A stretch of DNA of 64,000 nt from Thermostichus sp047461615 (lineage in GTDB: Bacteria > Cyanobacteriota > Cyanobacteriia > Thermostichales > Thermostichaceae), in NCBI RefSeq assembly GCF_047461615.1, contig NZ_JANSHI010000001.1, forward strand, positions 1 to 64,000, given 5' to 3'. Position numbers and translations under genes: made by a program. Below the pieces are notes generated by a model. That model was not told where the DNA came from. It searched no databases and saw only the letters and a list, made by a program, of their open reading frames with translations. How positions within the stretch are numbered: the first letter of the stretch is position 1; each line of letters begins with the position of its first letter. Below are positions 34,981 to 43,503 of this stretch, one piece after another.

Positions 34981-35340
34981 TCAGGGCAGGCGCAGGGATC
35001 CCTGGCAGCGCTGGCCACAGCTCTGGGACTCGACCTGCTCGGCGGACAGGTTGGCTTGGGAGTTGAGAATTAGAATTGTGATGGCAGCAGGGGGCGTTAA
35101 GGGGCTGCTGTGCCAACCCCACCTGCTAGCGAAGTGCTGCGTTGGGGGATTGGGCACGACGAAGACGAGGTTTTGCAGGACATTGCTTTGGAGAGCGGTG
35201 GCGCTGTTCTGTTTGCTGTCGAGGAGCACCGTCTGCTGGGCAGAGAAGGTCTGGGCCAGGGCGGTTGGAGCTAGACCTAGGCAGAACAGAGCTGCTACCG
35301 CAGGGAAGAGCTTGGCCAGCATCCTCAACGTTCTCCCCAT
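34981..35340 (-). CDS. exported hypothetical protein
   Basis: A 119-residue protein with a convincing signal peptide: MGRTLRMLAKLFPAVAALF, then CLGLAPTALAQTFSAQ, with likely cleavage after ALA. The mature part is about 88 residues, with Ser, Gln and Thr abundant, no membrane helix, and a closing CGQRC. No family recognised. Other frames over the same stretch also stay open, so confidence is moderate. It is separated from Omp85 by 128 bases of mostly featureless sequence. Confidence 0.5.
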   Translation of the reverse strand: MGRTLRMLAKLFPAVAALFCLGLAPTALAQTFSAQQTVLLDSKQNSATALQSNVLQNLVFVVPNPPTQHFASRWGWHSSPLTPPAAITILILNSQANLSAEQVESQSCGQRCQGSLRLP

Positions 35341-35428
35341 AGCAGTGGGATGCTAGCACCTTAGCTTGTCCCGCCGAAAAGGCTCTCCTCCCTTGCCGCA
35401 AAAAAGGCTGCGCCTCAGGGCAAACTTA

Positions 35429-35451
35429 TCCGCCCTAAAAGGCGGACTTTT
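35429..35451. terminator. possible small hairpin terminator near tRNA-Gly
   Basis: TCCGCC-CTAAAA-GGCGGA (6-bp stem) followed by CTTTTC on the plus strand. It could end the preceding plus-strand transcription or, read on the minus strand, follow tRNA-Gly. The rest of 35341-35547 shows nothing else. Confidence 0.35.
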
Positions 35452-35547
35452 CATCCTGCTTGCGCCAGCGGGACAGAGTCTTTACCTGAGCAAACACCGC
35501 CTCGGACCCAGGGGAGAAGCAAAGGAGTCTGCTCGTTGCTCTCAAGA

Positions 35548-35619
35548 AGCGGGCGATGAGACTCGAACTCACGACATCCAGCTTGGGAAGCTGGCGTTCT
35601 ACCGCTGAACTACGCCCGC
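35548..35619 (-). tRNA. tRNA-Gly (anticodon CCC)
   Basis: On the minus strand the acceptor stem GCGGGCG pairs with CGCCCGC, with U as discriminator, as in glycine tRNAs. The D-arm is TAGTTCAGCGGTAGAACG. The anticodon stem CCAGC/GCTGG encloses TTCCCAA, giving anticodon CCC. The T-arm GTGAG-TTCGAGT-CTCAT has a mismatch-free 5-bp stem apart from G-U pairing. CCA is not encoded. Confidence 0.93.
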
Positions 35620-35697
35620 AGTTAACACTAGACACTATACTAGCACTTTCTGGACGGGATCCCTGGTACAACAGAAGCAGCGTTCTGCCTTTGGCCG

Positions 35698-36243
35698 ATG
35701 CCCTCTATCCTTCTGCTCTCCGGTAGCCCTGTTCCTCGAGAGTCTGCTGGCCCACCGCCGCGGTCGGAAGCAATTTTGCACTACGTTGCCGGGATCCTAT
35801 CCCAGTTGGGGCTAAGCAGCGAGTTTGCTTCGGTGCGGGATTTGCCGGCGGAGGACCTGGTGCGGGTTAACTTTGAGAGCCCTCACCTAAAGCAGATCCA
35901 AGAGAAGGTGGCCCAAGCCGCTGGGATCGTCCTCTCGGCTCCTGTGTACAAGGCTTCCTATCCCGGCGTGTTCAAGGCGCTGCTGGACTTACTGGATCAG
36001 GATGCCTTTGTTGGCAAAGTGATTCTCCCCATCGCCACTGGCGGAACGCTGGCCCACCTACTGGCCATCGACTTTGCCATGAAGCCAGTGCTGGCTGTGA
36101 TGGGCGCAACCCACATTTTGAAAGGGATCTACATCCTCAGCTCGCAGATTCAGTTTGAGGCAGACGGCACCCTGCGGCTGGAAGATGAGATTGCCGAACG
36201 CCTGCAGGCGGGGATCCAGGCCCTTGCCCAGGCAGTGCAGTAA
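35698..36243 (+). CDS. NADPH-dependent FMN reductase (SsuE-like)
   Basis: This 181-residue flavodoxin-fold protein starts MPSILLLSGSPVPRES, with the phosphate-binding loop SGSP typical of SsuE. It continues SAPVYKASYPGVFKALLDLLD, the FMN-site region of the family. Members reduce FMN with NADPH and pass FMNH2 to a monooxygenase such as the alkanesulfonate enzyme. No ssuD or transporter is nearby, so the physiological partner is unknown. The start is an ATG. It converges on the lipoprotein gene at 36262. Confidence 0.85.
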   Translation: MPSILLLSGSPVPRESAGPPPRSEAILHYVAGILSQLGLSSEFASVRDLPAEDLVRVNFESPHLKQIQEKVAQAAGIVLSAPVYKASYPGVFKALLDLLDQDAFVGKVILPIATGGTLAHLLAIDFAMKPVLAVMGATHILKGIYILSSQIQFEADGTLRLEDEIAERLQAGIQALAQAVQ

Positions 36244-36261
36244 AGGCCAGTCCCGACCCTC

Positions 36262-36723
36262 CTAGGAATCGCGCAGCAGCACCGGTTTGCTCACAGCAGT
36301 ACTTTGTCCCAGCCGGTCGAAGACCCGCAAACTGAGCAGGTACGAGCCGGGCGCTAGATTCGAAGGCGGGCGGAGCCGGAAGCGAGTGGTGCAGGATACC
36401 TCGCCAGCAACACAGTTTACCTGGGCTGCCGAGAGGGTTTGCACCTCGATCCCGGACCACGAGAGCTGAAACGCCAGCTCTGCCGGGAGCCGCCCTGGCA
36501 CTGACACCGCAACCCCCACCTCCAAAAATCCGCTTCGACTGATTACAGAAGGAATGTCGCTGCTAAGGATTAGCGGTGGCAGGGGGGTGCTAGGAGCCAG
36601 AGCTGCGCTGCTGCAACCCCCTACGGCTACTCCCAGCAGGGCCAACGTCAGTTGCCAAAGTTTGGATCCCACTGGACTTTCCCCTGAAAATCCCTCTCCC
36701 AGTATAGGCGGCAAGCTGGACAT
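36262..36723 (-). CDS. lipoprotein of unknown function
   Basis: A 153-residue protein with a lipoprotein signal inside the first 40 residues (KLWQLTLALLGVAVGGC, lipobox VGGC). The mature part is beta-rich with two Cys close together (NCVAGEVSCTTRFRLRPP) and a Pro/Gly-rich end. No family recognised. The start is the ATG at 36723; an in-frame TTG nine codons earlier is less likely. A perfect palindrome (36734-36747) lies just upstream, between it and the divergent coiled-coil gene. Confidence 0.6.
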   Translation of the reverse strand: MSSLPPILGEGFSGESPVGSKLWQLTLALLGVAVGGCSSAALAPSTPLPPLILSSDIPSVISRSGFLEVGVAVSVPGRLPAELAFQLSWSGIEVQTLSAAQVNCVAGEVSCTTRFRLRPPSNLAPGSYLLSLRVFDRLGQSTAVSKPVLLRDS

Positions 36724-36733
36724 CTCTAGCGCC

Positions 36734-36747
36734 AGTTCTCGAGAACT
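36734..36747. promoter_or_regulatory. perfect 14-bp palindrome in a divergent promoter region
   Basis: AGTTCTCGAGAACT is a perfect palindrome 11 bases upstream of the lipoprotein ATG at 36723 and 94 bases before the coiled-coil gene. It could be an operator for both. It is reminiscent of, but does not match, LexA-type sites. Confidence 0.35.
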
Positions 36748-36840
36748 CAAAAGTTTTTACGCTATATGTGGTGGTTACACTGGATCTTCCCCCACAGCAT
36801 CTGCTACAGTAGGGCCCATAACCTCTCGAGCAGCCCGGCT

Positions 36841-38325
36841 ATGGAAGGGGAGCTAGAAACCTTGCGGGCGCGCGTGCGTGACTTGGAGCGGGCCGTGGCC
36901 GAGTCAGAGGCGCTGTCGCTGCAGCAGATTGGGTGCATCCAGCGCCTGGAACGGCAGCTGCAGGAGCAAGAGCGAGCGTTGCAAGTGTGTCAGGAAGAGA
37001 AGGCTCGGCTGGAACAACGTCCTACCCTGGAAGCTTTTCAGCAACAGCAGCAGCACATTGAGGAGCTCCAAAATCTCCTCTGGGAGATGGAGCGTCGCCC
37101 CACCCTAGAGCACTACCAGCTCCTGCAGCAGCAGTTGCAAACCAGCCAAGCGGAAATCGAAACCCTCAAGGCAGAATTGCAGCGGCGCATCGAGCCAGCT
37201 CGGTTCTATCAACTGCAGCAGGAGCTCTGGGAGCTAAAACAGCAAGCCAACCAGCTGGGAGAATACGCCGCCAAGTTGCCTCAGGTGCAGCTTTTGCAAG
37301 CCCAATTCCAGCTCCGCATCCAGGAGCTGGAGAAAGAAAAGGGGCAGTTACAGGCGCAGGTGCAGGAGTTGGAAACCCGGCGGGCGGAGCTGGAAGCTGC
37401 CCACCGCCAGGCCGAGGCAGAATGGCAAAGCCTGAAGACGCAGCTAGAGAGCGAAAAAGCCCACCTCGAGGCTGAGCTGAACAAGGCCTGGCAACAGCTT
37501 CGCCAGTTGGAGCATCTGCGCCAACAGGCCTCCTTTGCCAAGGCGGAGCGGGCTAGCTTGCTGGAAGAACTGCAGCAGAGCCGGCAGCAACAGGCAGAGC
37601 AGGCTCAGCAAATTGCCCAACTGGAGGCCCAGCTACAGGCTCTGCGCTCTGAACAGCCGCCAGCTGAACCCGGCAGCGGTAGAGATCTTGCCCTGGAGGA
37701 GCAGGTGCAGGCTCTCTCCCGTGAGGTGGACACCCTGCGGGCTGAGCGGGATCACCTCCTCCAAGAGCTGGCCCAGCGACCGGCGAAAGAAGAGCTGGAA
37801 GAAGCCCAGCGGGCGCGGGAGGTGGCGGAGGCCCGCTATCTACTCGGCCAAAAGGAGATTGAGAAGCTGCAGCAGCAGGTGGCGGCCCTACAAGCTCAGT
37901 GTGCGCAAATTCAAGCCTACGCGCAGGCGCAAGAAAAGGAGGTGGCTCTGTTGCAGCAGCGCAACCGGGAGCTGGAGGAGCAACTGGCTGCCCTGCGCCA
38001 GTCGGCTCCAAGCCGGGCAGGGGTCGAGCTCAGGTCGAGCCATCCAACTGGGGCTGCGCATTGCTGGCGCCATCAGGAACGGCTGCAAGCCCTCCCTGCC
38101 CAGCCCGCTCTCTCTCCAAAAGTGGCCGCCGTCTCCACCAGCGGTGAGTCCCCCAGGGAGAGAACGCCCGTCGGCGGGATCCCACCCCTTACCCTCAAGG
38201 AAGGGGAGGATCGGACAGAGAGACTGCTGAAGCGCTCTCTCTTGGCCACTGGCCGCGGCAGCGGAGAAGGTGGTGAGCGCAGCCGCATCGAGTTGCCAAC
38301 TTTTGTGCAGCGACGGCTCTACTGA
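36841..38325 (+). CDS. large coiled-coil protein of unknown function
   Basis: A 494-residue protein. Residues 1-400 are almost continuous Gln/Glu/Leu-rich coiled coil, with heptad-like runs such as RARVRDLERAVAESEAL and LEELQQSRQQQAEQAQQIA. The last 90 residues are Pro/Ser-rich. It has no signal peptide and no membrane helix, so it is probably cytoplasmic and could be cytoskeletal or scaffolding. No motif identifies it with a known family. The ATG at 36841 is where the coiled coil begins; the upstream in-frame sequence is not helical. The 3' end overlaps the convergent GT4 gene by seven bases. Confidence 0.65.
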   Translation: MEGELETLRARVRDLERAVAESEALSLQQIGCIQRLERQLQEQERALQVCQEEKARLEQRPTLEAFQQQQQHIEELQNLLWEMERRPTLEHYQLLQQQLQTSQAEIETLKAELQRRIEPARFYQLQQELWELKQQANQLGEYAAKLPQVQLLQAQFQLRIQELEKEKGQLQAQVQELETRRAELEAAHRQAEAEWQSLKTQLESEKAHLEAELNKAWQQLRQLEHLRQQASFAKAERASLLEELQQSRQQQAEQAQQIAQLEAQLQALRSEQPPAEPGSGRDLALEEQVQALSREVDTLRAERDHLLQELAQRPAKEELEEAQRAREVAEARYLLGQKEIEKLQQQVAALQAQCAQIQAYAQAQEKEVALLQQRNRELEEQLAALRQSAPSRAGVELRSSHPTGAAHCWRHQERLQALPAQPALSPKVAAVSTSGESPRERTPVGGIPPLTLKEGEDRTERLLKRSLLATGRGSGEGGERSRIELPTFVQRRLY

Positions 38326-39512
38326 GCGCTCCAGCCTCGCGGATCCAGCGGCTCCCCAGCTTGAAAACGAGGCCAGGCCCAGCGCAGCAGGGATCCCAGT
38401 TGGGCATGAAACCGCTCCGGCGCAAACTGCAGAGCATGGGCGCGAATCTGCTGCGGATCCCATTCCCGGCGATCCGCTTGGCGCAGCCCTTCCACCAGGG
38501 CTTCCACACTGGCTTCAGGGATGAGGATCCCAGTCTGGCCGTGGCGGACGGTCTCGCGAGTGCCCCCTCGGTTGAGGGCAACGACAGGTCGACCACACGC
38601 TTGGGCCTCTACTACCACCAGGCCAAAATCTTCCTCCCAGGGAACTAGCAGCAGCCGGCAATGGGCCAGCAGTTCCTGGAGACGCTCTAGAGGCTGGTGG
38701 GGCAAAAACTCCACCTGTGGCCCCGCCAGTTGCTTTAGCCGTGGCAGCTCCGGCCCTTCCCCCACCACCACCAGACGGCGGCCCAGTTGCTTGCAGGCAG
38801 CAATGGCCAAATCCACCCGCTTGTAGGGCACCAGCCGGCCCACCACCAGGTCGTAATCGGCTGTGGGAGCGGCCACCGGCTCAAATCCCTGGAGCGGCAC
38901 CGGCGGATAGATAACCACGGCCTCGCGGCGGTAGAGCTTGGCAATGCGCCTGCGGATGTGCTGCGAGTTGGCAATCAAGAGATCTGGCCGCTGGGCTGCC
39001 ACAAAGTCCCACTGGCGCAGGCGGTGCATCAGCCACCGGCTGAGGGCGGCAAGGGGGCGGATCCCTGTCAACCCTTCTCGCTCAAGATAGAGCTCCCGGT
39101 TTTCCCAGAGGTAGCGGGGCGGGCTGTGGATGTAGCTTAGGTGCAGGGTGGAAGGCCCTGTCAGGATCCCTTTGGCGAAAGCATGGCTGCTGGAGATGAC
39201 GCAGTCATAGGCGGAGAAATCGAAGCTCTCATAGGCCAGGGGCATCCAGGGCAGGAGGTACTTAAGGCGCCCATGGTAGTTGCGGCGCAACACCCCTAGC
39301 CCCTTGGCCCAGCTTTGCAAAAACGAGGTGTAGATTGGCCGCTCCCGCCAGCTCGGCGGCAGCGTGTGCGCCGAGAAGAGGCTGACGTAGAGAGGGGCTT
39401 GCGGGGCAAAGGCCAATAGCTCCTGCAAAACCTTTTCCGAGCCCCCTGGCCAGATGAGGTACTCATGCACCAACGCTAGGCGCTGTGGCCAAGCGGGATC
39501 CCCAGCAGGCAT
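38319..39512 (-). CDS. GT4-family glycosyltransferase
   Basis: A 397-residue GT-B fold protein. The N-terminal domain reads LALVHEYLIWPGGSEKVLQEL. The C-terminal donor domain has DYDLVVGRLVPYKRVDLAI, the phosphate-binding VVGEGPELPRL, and EEDFGLVVVEAQACGRPVVAL with the EX7E acidic residues. GT4 enzymes use nucleotide sugars to extend polysaccharides or glycolipids. There is no signal peptide. The start is an ATG. Its neighbour on the same strand, three bases upstream, is the PH-domain protein. Confidence 0.92.
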   Translation of the reverse strand: MPAGDPAWPQRLALVHEYLIWPGGSEKVLQELLAFAPQAPLYVSLFSAHTLPPSWRERPIYTSFLQSWAKGLGVLRRNYHGRLKYLLPWMPLAYESFDFSAYDCVISSSHAFAKGILTGPSTLHLSYIHSPPRYLWENRELYLEREGLTGIRPLAALSRWLMHRLRQWDFVAAQRPDLLIANSQHIRRRIAKLYRREAVVIYPPVPLQGFEPVAAPTADYDLVVGRLVPYKRVDLAIAACKQLGRRLVVVGEGPELPRLKQLAGPQVEFLPHQPLERLQELLAHCRLLLVPWEEDFGLVVVEAQACGRPVVALNRGGTRETVRHGQTGILIPEASVEALVEGLRQADRREWDPQQIRAHALQFAPERFHAQLGSLLRWAWPRFQAGEPLDPRGWSAQ

Positions 39513-39514
39513 GG

Positions 39515-39925
39515 TTAGGAGGCGGCGGGAGGCCTTTTGCCAATGGGCCCGCTGACCTGTCTGGCTTTTTCGTCCAGCCGCTCGCTAATGTAGGCGTAGA
39601 TCTCCCGGAAGCGCGGCACTGCCCGCATCTCTAGGCGGCTGCCATCTTTAAGGGTGAGCACCATATCGCCCCATGTGCCCAGGCCCCGTGGCACCGTTAC
39701 CACCTTGGCAATTTCTTTGTAAATGACATCAGAGCGCTCCTTGCCCCCCCAGCCGCCAATGACGGTAATGCGGCGATTGGTAATCCGGTAGTGAACCCAC
39801 AGCCTGCGCACTAGCGCCCCCACAAATAGAGGCAAGCCAACAACGGTAAGGCCGATAAAGGAGTTCAGCACTAGATCGCCTATATGAGGCCCGCCTTCGA
39901 AGAAAACCTCCTCTTTGATAGCCAT
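39515..39925 (-). CDS. bacterial PH-domain (YdbS/bPH2-like) membrane protein
   Basis: A 136-residue protein with one hydrophobic region near the N-terminus (GDLVLNSFIGLTVVGLPLFV) followed by a bPH2-type domain (WVHYRITNRRITVIGGWGG, SDVIYKEIAKVVTVPRG, GDMVLTLKDGSRLEMRAV). The function of this family is unclear. The start is ATG. It lies three bases upstream of the GT4 gene; the two are probably coupled. Confidence 0.8.
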   Translation of the reverse strand: MAIKEEVFFEGGPHIGDLVLNSFIGLTVVGLPLFVGALVRRLWVHYRITNRRITVIGGWGGKERSDVIYKEIAKVVTVPRGLGTWGDMVLTLKDGSRLEMRAVPRFREIYAYISERLDEKARQVSGPIGKRPPAAS

Positions 39926-40005
39926 GCCTAGCCTAGTTGAGTGTTAACAGGGACGACTCTAACAATCTTAAACAGCTTCTCAGCTTTTCCCAACTGCCCG
40001 GAAAG

Positions 40006-40497
40006 TTAGCGGGAGAGGCGGGATCGGGTTTGCCGTTGAAGGGCTTGCCCTGAGCAGTAGGTGGCCCAGAGCAGGTGAACAAACAGGGTTACCACGACCA
40101 GCGCCACGGCGGCTGCCCCAATATTGCCCAGCCAATTCCACCCCTCCAATCCCGTCAGAGCCACCAAGGCCCAAGAAGCAGGGTGCAGCATTCCCCCCAA
40201 GAGGAGAATTTGGGAAAGCAGTCGCCCAGCCGTAAAGCGGGATCCCAGCGCCACCAGGGCCAGTCCGCCGCCAATGTTGACTAGCCCCATGTTGCCCAAA
40301 AAGGCGTAGCAAATGTGCCAGGCGTACTTTTGTTTGGGCACCTCCTGCCAGGAGAGGGGCCGGGCAGGGATCCCTGACGCCTCCGGCGGAGCCAGCGGCA
40401 ACGGCTGCACTTGGCTGAGGATGAGGCCCAGGACGATGGCTGCCAGCAGCATCACCACTCCTGCCTTTACATTGAGCTTGCCAGGGATGGCTAACAT
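40006..40497 (-). CDS. four-helix membrane protein of unknown function
   Basis: A 163-residue integral membrane protein with about four membrane segments: VVMLLAAIVLGLILSQV, LGNMGLVNIGGGLALVALG, LLLGGMLHPASWALVALTG and AAAVALVVVTLFVHLLWAT. No motif links it to a known family. The start is ATG. It overlaps the end of the upstream zinc-ribbon-like gene by seven bases, implying a shared transcript. Confidence 0.65.
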   Translation of the reverse strand: MLAIPGKLNVKAGVVMLLAAIVLGLILSQVQPLPLAPPEASGIPARPLSWQEVPKQKYAWHICYAFLGNMGLVNIGGGLALVALGSRFTAGRLLSQILLLGGMLHPASWALVALTGLEGWNWLGNIGAAAVALVVVTLFVHLLWATYCSGQALQRQTRSRLSR

Positions 40498-40817
40498 TGC
40501 AGGTTCTCTGGATCCCGTCCTAGCCTATCCTGGCTTTGCCCCCAACGGGGAGATGGGCCAGCGGCCTGAGAGTAGAGCAGCGTGCCCCAGCGCTTACAAA
40601 ACTGGGCATCCCCATCGTGCTGGGAGAGGCCACAGCCTGGGCAGGCCTCCTGCAGTGCCGGTTTTAGCTCTCCCACCTGCCAAGGGAGGAGGGCCACGAC
40701 CCTCGAGATCCTCAGCACCATCAGCAGCTTTAGGCCAAGGCGCACCTGCGGAGGAAGCAGGGACAAGCTCGGCTTGAGGAGGGGCGGGGAGAGCTGGATC
40801 CAGTTGCTTCCTGTCAA
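40491..40817 (-). CDS. small protein with a zinc-ribbon-like motif
   Basis: A 108-residue reading frame starting with TTG. It contains CPGCGLSQHDGDAQFC followed by KRWG, close to a zinc ribbon of the type CxxC...CxxC but with the last Cys replaced by Trp. A hydrophobic stretch, VRLGLKLLMVLRISRVVALLPW, precedes it. An internal ATG at residue 33 would give 76 residues. The seven-base overlap with the next gene supports it as real. Confidence 0.45.
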   Translation of the reverse strand: MTGSNWIQLSPPLLKPSLSLLPPQVRLGLKLLMVLRISRVVALLPWQVGELKPALQEACPGCGLSQHDGDAQFCKRWGTLLYSQAAGPSPRWGQSQDRLGRDPENLQC

Positions 40818-40907
40818 CGCCTAGCGGGCCTACCTTGCCTAGGCTAAGGGAAACTAGTAGTAGAGCGAACTTTGATCCTGCAAACTCTAGGCTTGAGTTT
40901 TGAATCG

Positions 40908-41501
40908 ATGTTGCCGCCCATCGTCCTGGCTTCGCAATCTCCTGCCCGCCGCCAACTGCTGGAAGCTGCCCGGATTCCTTTTCGCGTTCAACCCAGCTAC
41001 TTTGACGAAAGCCAAATCAAGAGCTCAGATCCGGTGGAGCTCGTCCAGAAGCTGGCCTTGGCAAAAGCAGAAGTGGTGGCAGCCCAGCAACGGGAGCCTG
41101 TCTTGGTTATCGGAGCGGACTCCGTCCTCTACCTCAATGGGGAGATCCTGGGTAAGCCGGCCAATGCCCTGGAGGCAGAGCGGCGTCTACGCCAAATGCG
41201 GGGCGAGGTGGGAGAACTTTACACCGGCCATGCCTTGATTGACCTGAAGCAAAACCGCCGCCTCGTCCACTACGCCGTAACGCGGGTGTTTTTTGCCAAG
41301 CCCAGCGACGAGGAGATCCGCACCTACGTAGCCACCGGCGAGCCCCTGAACTGTGCCGGCTGTTTCGCCATCGATGGCCGTGGTAGCCTGTTCGTGGAGC
41401 GGATCGAAGGATGCCCAGGCAACGTAATTGGGCTAAGCCTTCCCCTGTTGCGACGCATGCTGCAGGAGTTGGGCTATTCCCTCACTGCAGCCTGGAATTA
41501 G
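40908..41501 (+). CDS. Maf-family nucleotide pyrophosphatase
   Basis: Maf proteins hydrolyse non-canonical or modified nucleoside triphosphates such as dTTP, UTP and m7GTP, and have been linked to septum formation. The 197-residue protein has the ATG at 40908 and the conserved LASQSPARRQLLEAA, VIGADSVLYLNGEILGKP, LRQMRGEVGELYTG and GCFAIDGRGSLFVERIEG motifs. An in-frame TTG at 40872 is less likely. It converges on gatB with a four-base overlap. Confidence 0.93.
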   Translation: MLPPIVLASQSPARRQLLEAARIPFRVQPSYFDESQIKSSDPVELVQKLALAKAEVVAAQQREPVLVIGADSVLYLNGEILGKPANALEAERRLRQMRGEVGELYTGHALIDLKQNRRLVHYAVTRVFFAKPSDEEIRTYVATGEPLNCAGCFAIDGRGSLFVERIEGCPGNVIGLSLPLLRRMLQELGYSLTAAWN

Positions 41502-42970
41502 CCGTCTAGATGCCGCTTGAGCAGCTCGTTGGCCAGCTTAGGATCGGCCCGTCCTTGGGTTTTTTTCATCAACTGTCCAACAAAGTAGCCAAAGAGCTTG
41601 GTTTTGCCTCCCCGATACTGCTGCAGTTGCTCGGGGTTTTCCGCCAGCACCTCGGCAACGAGCTGCTCCAGTAGGCGGCTGTCGGAGATTTGGGTTAGGC
41701 CCTTAGCCTCCACTAGGGCCCGGGCTGAGCCGCCTTTTTCCAGTAGCTCTGGCAGGATTTCCTTAGCAATTTTGCTGGAAATGACCCCCTGCTCAATGAG
41801 GCCAATGAGCTCAGCTAGGGTTTCCGGCTTGAGGGCAATGTCGGGGTAGTCCAGCTTGTGGGTGTTGAGGTAGCTGGCGATATCGCTCATCATCCAGTTG
41901 GCGGCCGCCTTCGGGCTAGCGCCAGCCGCAACCACGGCCTCAAAGTACTCGGCAGTGGTGCGCTCATCGGTGAGGTAGCGGGAGTCGTATACCGAGAGGC
42001 CGTAGACTTCTTGGTAGCGGCGCCGCTTCAGGGCGGGGAGTTCCGGCAGCTCAGCTTGCCAGCGGGCTTTTTGCGCTTCAGTAATGCGAATGGGCGGCAG
42101 ATCCGGCTCGGGGAAGTAGCGGTAGTCGCTGGATCCCTCCTTCCTGCGCATGCTGATGGTGCGCTGGCTGTTTTCCTCCCAGAGGCGGGTCTCCTGGACG
42201 ATAAGCTCGCCCGCTTCCAAAGCCTTAACTTGGCGGTTGAACTCGTACTCAATGGCCCGCTGGATGGCGTTGAAGGAGTTCATGTTTTTAATTTCCACCT
42301 TCGTGCCAAAGGTTTGACTTCCCAGGGGGCGCACCGAGATGTTGACGTCGCAGCGCAGGGATCCCTCCTGCAGGTTGCCATCGCACAGGCCGGCATAGCG
42401 CAGGATGCGGCGCAGCTCCTGTACGTATTCCGCTGCTTCCTCGCCACTGCGGATGTCTGGCTCGCTGACGATCTCGATGAGGGGAACCCCCGCCCGGTTG
42501 AAATCCACTAGGGAATAGCTGGATCCCGCCAGGCGATCGCTGCCGGCATGCACCAATTTGCCCGCATCTTCTTCGATGTGCAAGCGGGTGATGCCAATGC
42601 GCTTGGTGCGGCCGTCGCTGAGCTGGATCTCGACCCAGCCGTGGGTAGCAAGGGGTAGGTCGTACTGAGAGATTTGGTAGTTCTTGGGCAAGTCGGGGTA
42701 GAAGTACTGCTTGCGGTCAAACTTGCTGTAGGGGGCAATGGTGCAATTCAAAGCCAAAGCGGCTTTGACGGCGTACTCGAGTACCTTTTCGTTGAGCACT
42801 GGCAGGGTGCCGGGCAGGCCCATGCAGACAGGGTCGATTTGGGTGTTCGGGGGAGCGCCGAAGGCCGTTGCGCTGCTGGAGAAGATCTTGGAGCGAGTGC
42901 TGAGCTGGCAGTGCACCTCCAGCCCAATCACCGCCTCGTATTGCACTTTGGCAGGAGCGGCAACCGTCAT
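41498..42970 (-). CDS. gatB: Asp/Glu-tRNA amidotransferase subunit B
   Basis: GatB is the kinase/amidotransferase subunit of GatCAB. It binds mischarged Glu-tRNA(Gln) or Asp-tRNA(Asn) and phosphorylates the side chain for amidation. The 490-residue protein reads VQYEAVIGLEVHCQLST, the Zn- and Mg-binding core with YFYPDLPKNYQISQYDLPL, FNRAGVPLIEIVSEPDI and SLRCDVNISVRPLG. The C-terminal YqeY-like domain ends LANELLKRHLDG. The start is the ATG at 42970; an in-frame TTG is two codons earlier. No gatA or gatC is adjacent. Confidence 0.97.
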   Translation of the reverse strand: MTVAAPAKVQYEAVIGLEVHCQLSTRSKIFSSSATAFGAPPNTQIDPVCMGLPGTLPVLNEKVLEYAVKAALALNCTIAPYSKFDRKQYFYPDLPKNYQISQYDLPLATHGWVEIQLSDGRTKRIGITRLHIEEDAGKLVHAGSDRLAGSSYSLVDFNRAGVPLIEIVSEPDIRSGEEAAEYVQELRRILRYAGLCDGNLQEGSLRCDVNISVRPLGSQTFGTKVEIKNMNSFNAIQRAIEYEFNRQVKALEAGELIVQETRLWEENSQRTISMRRKEGSSDYRYFPEPDLPPIRITEAQKARWQAELPELPALKRRRYQEVYGLSVYDSRYLTDERTTAEYFEAVVAAGASPKAAANWMMSDIASYLNTHKLDYPDIALKPETLAELIGLIEQGVISSKIAKEILPELLEKGGSARALVEAKGLTQISDSRLLEQLVAEVLAENPEQLQQYRGGKTKLFGYFVGQLMKKTQGRADPKLANELLKRHLDG

Positions 42971-43027
42971 GGCCAAACGAGAAAAGTGGGTTTCCCCATT
43001 CTAGTGGGAGATCGCTTGCTGCTGGGA

Positions 43028-43312
43028 TTAGACGGTGGGGCGGATCTCGAAGGTAGATAAGCCTTCCGGCAGCTCGGGCTGTTGCTCGATGGCCTCTACA
43101 ACCGAGCCGGGGCTGCCCTGCTGGCACCAGCGCAGCATTGCCTCCACCGCCGCCGGGGATCCCTCGAAAACCGCCTCCACCCGGCCATCCCGCAAATTGC
43201 GCACCCAGCCGCCAACACCGGCCTTGCGAGCCATGGCCTCCGTGTAAGCCCGAAACCCCACTCCCTGCACTTGCCCACTGATCCAGACGTGAACGCGAAC
43301 GGTGTTACTCAT
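43028..43312 (-). CDS. acyP: acylphosphatase
   Basis: Acylphosphatase hydrolyses acyl phosphates such as carbamoyl or 1,3-bisphosphoglycerate-type substrates. The 94-residue protein reads VRVHVWISGQVQGVGFRAYT, with the catalytic Arg in the QGVGFR loop, and GWVRNLRDGRVEAVFEG with the catalytic Asn. The start is the ATG at 43312, which overlaps the stop of the upstream small membrane gene (ATGA). The frame is open upstream to 43510 but without conserved sequence. Confidence 0.93.
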   Translation of the reverse strand: MSNTVRVHVWISGQVQGVGFRAYTEAMARKAGVGGWVRNLRDGRVEAVFEGSPAAVEAMLRWCQQGSPGSVVEAIEQQPELPEGLSTFEIRPTV

Positions 43313-43503
43313 GTCGACAGGGATCCCTCCTCCGAGGTGCTGCGGGGTTCTGGAGCTGCTGGCGGTTCGGCTGGCTGGGCTGTGGCTTCTTTGGCCTGCT
43401 GCTCTAGGCGCTGCCAGAGAAAGTTGACAAGGGCAACCAGTCCCAGGATCCCCACCGAGATCCCGCAGGCGTACCCAATGGCTTGCCACAGCACAGGAGA
43501 CAT
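43309..43503 (-). CDS. small membrane protein upstream of acyP
   Basis: A 64-residue protein with one N-terminal membrane helix (VLWQAIGYACGISVGILG...) followed by a Gln/Glu/Pro-rich tail. It starts at the ATG at 43503 and its stop overlaps the acyP start by four bases, so translation is probably coupled. No family recognised. The right end of the tnpB element lies about 30 bases upstream. Confidence 0.6.
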   Translation of the reverse strand: MSPVLWQAIGYACGISVGILGLVALVNFLWQRLEQQAKEATAQPAEPPAAPEPRSTSEEGSLST

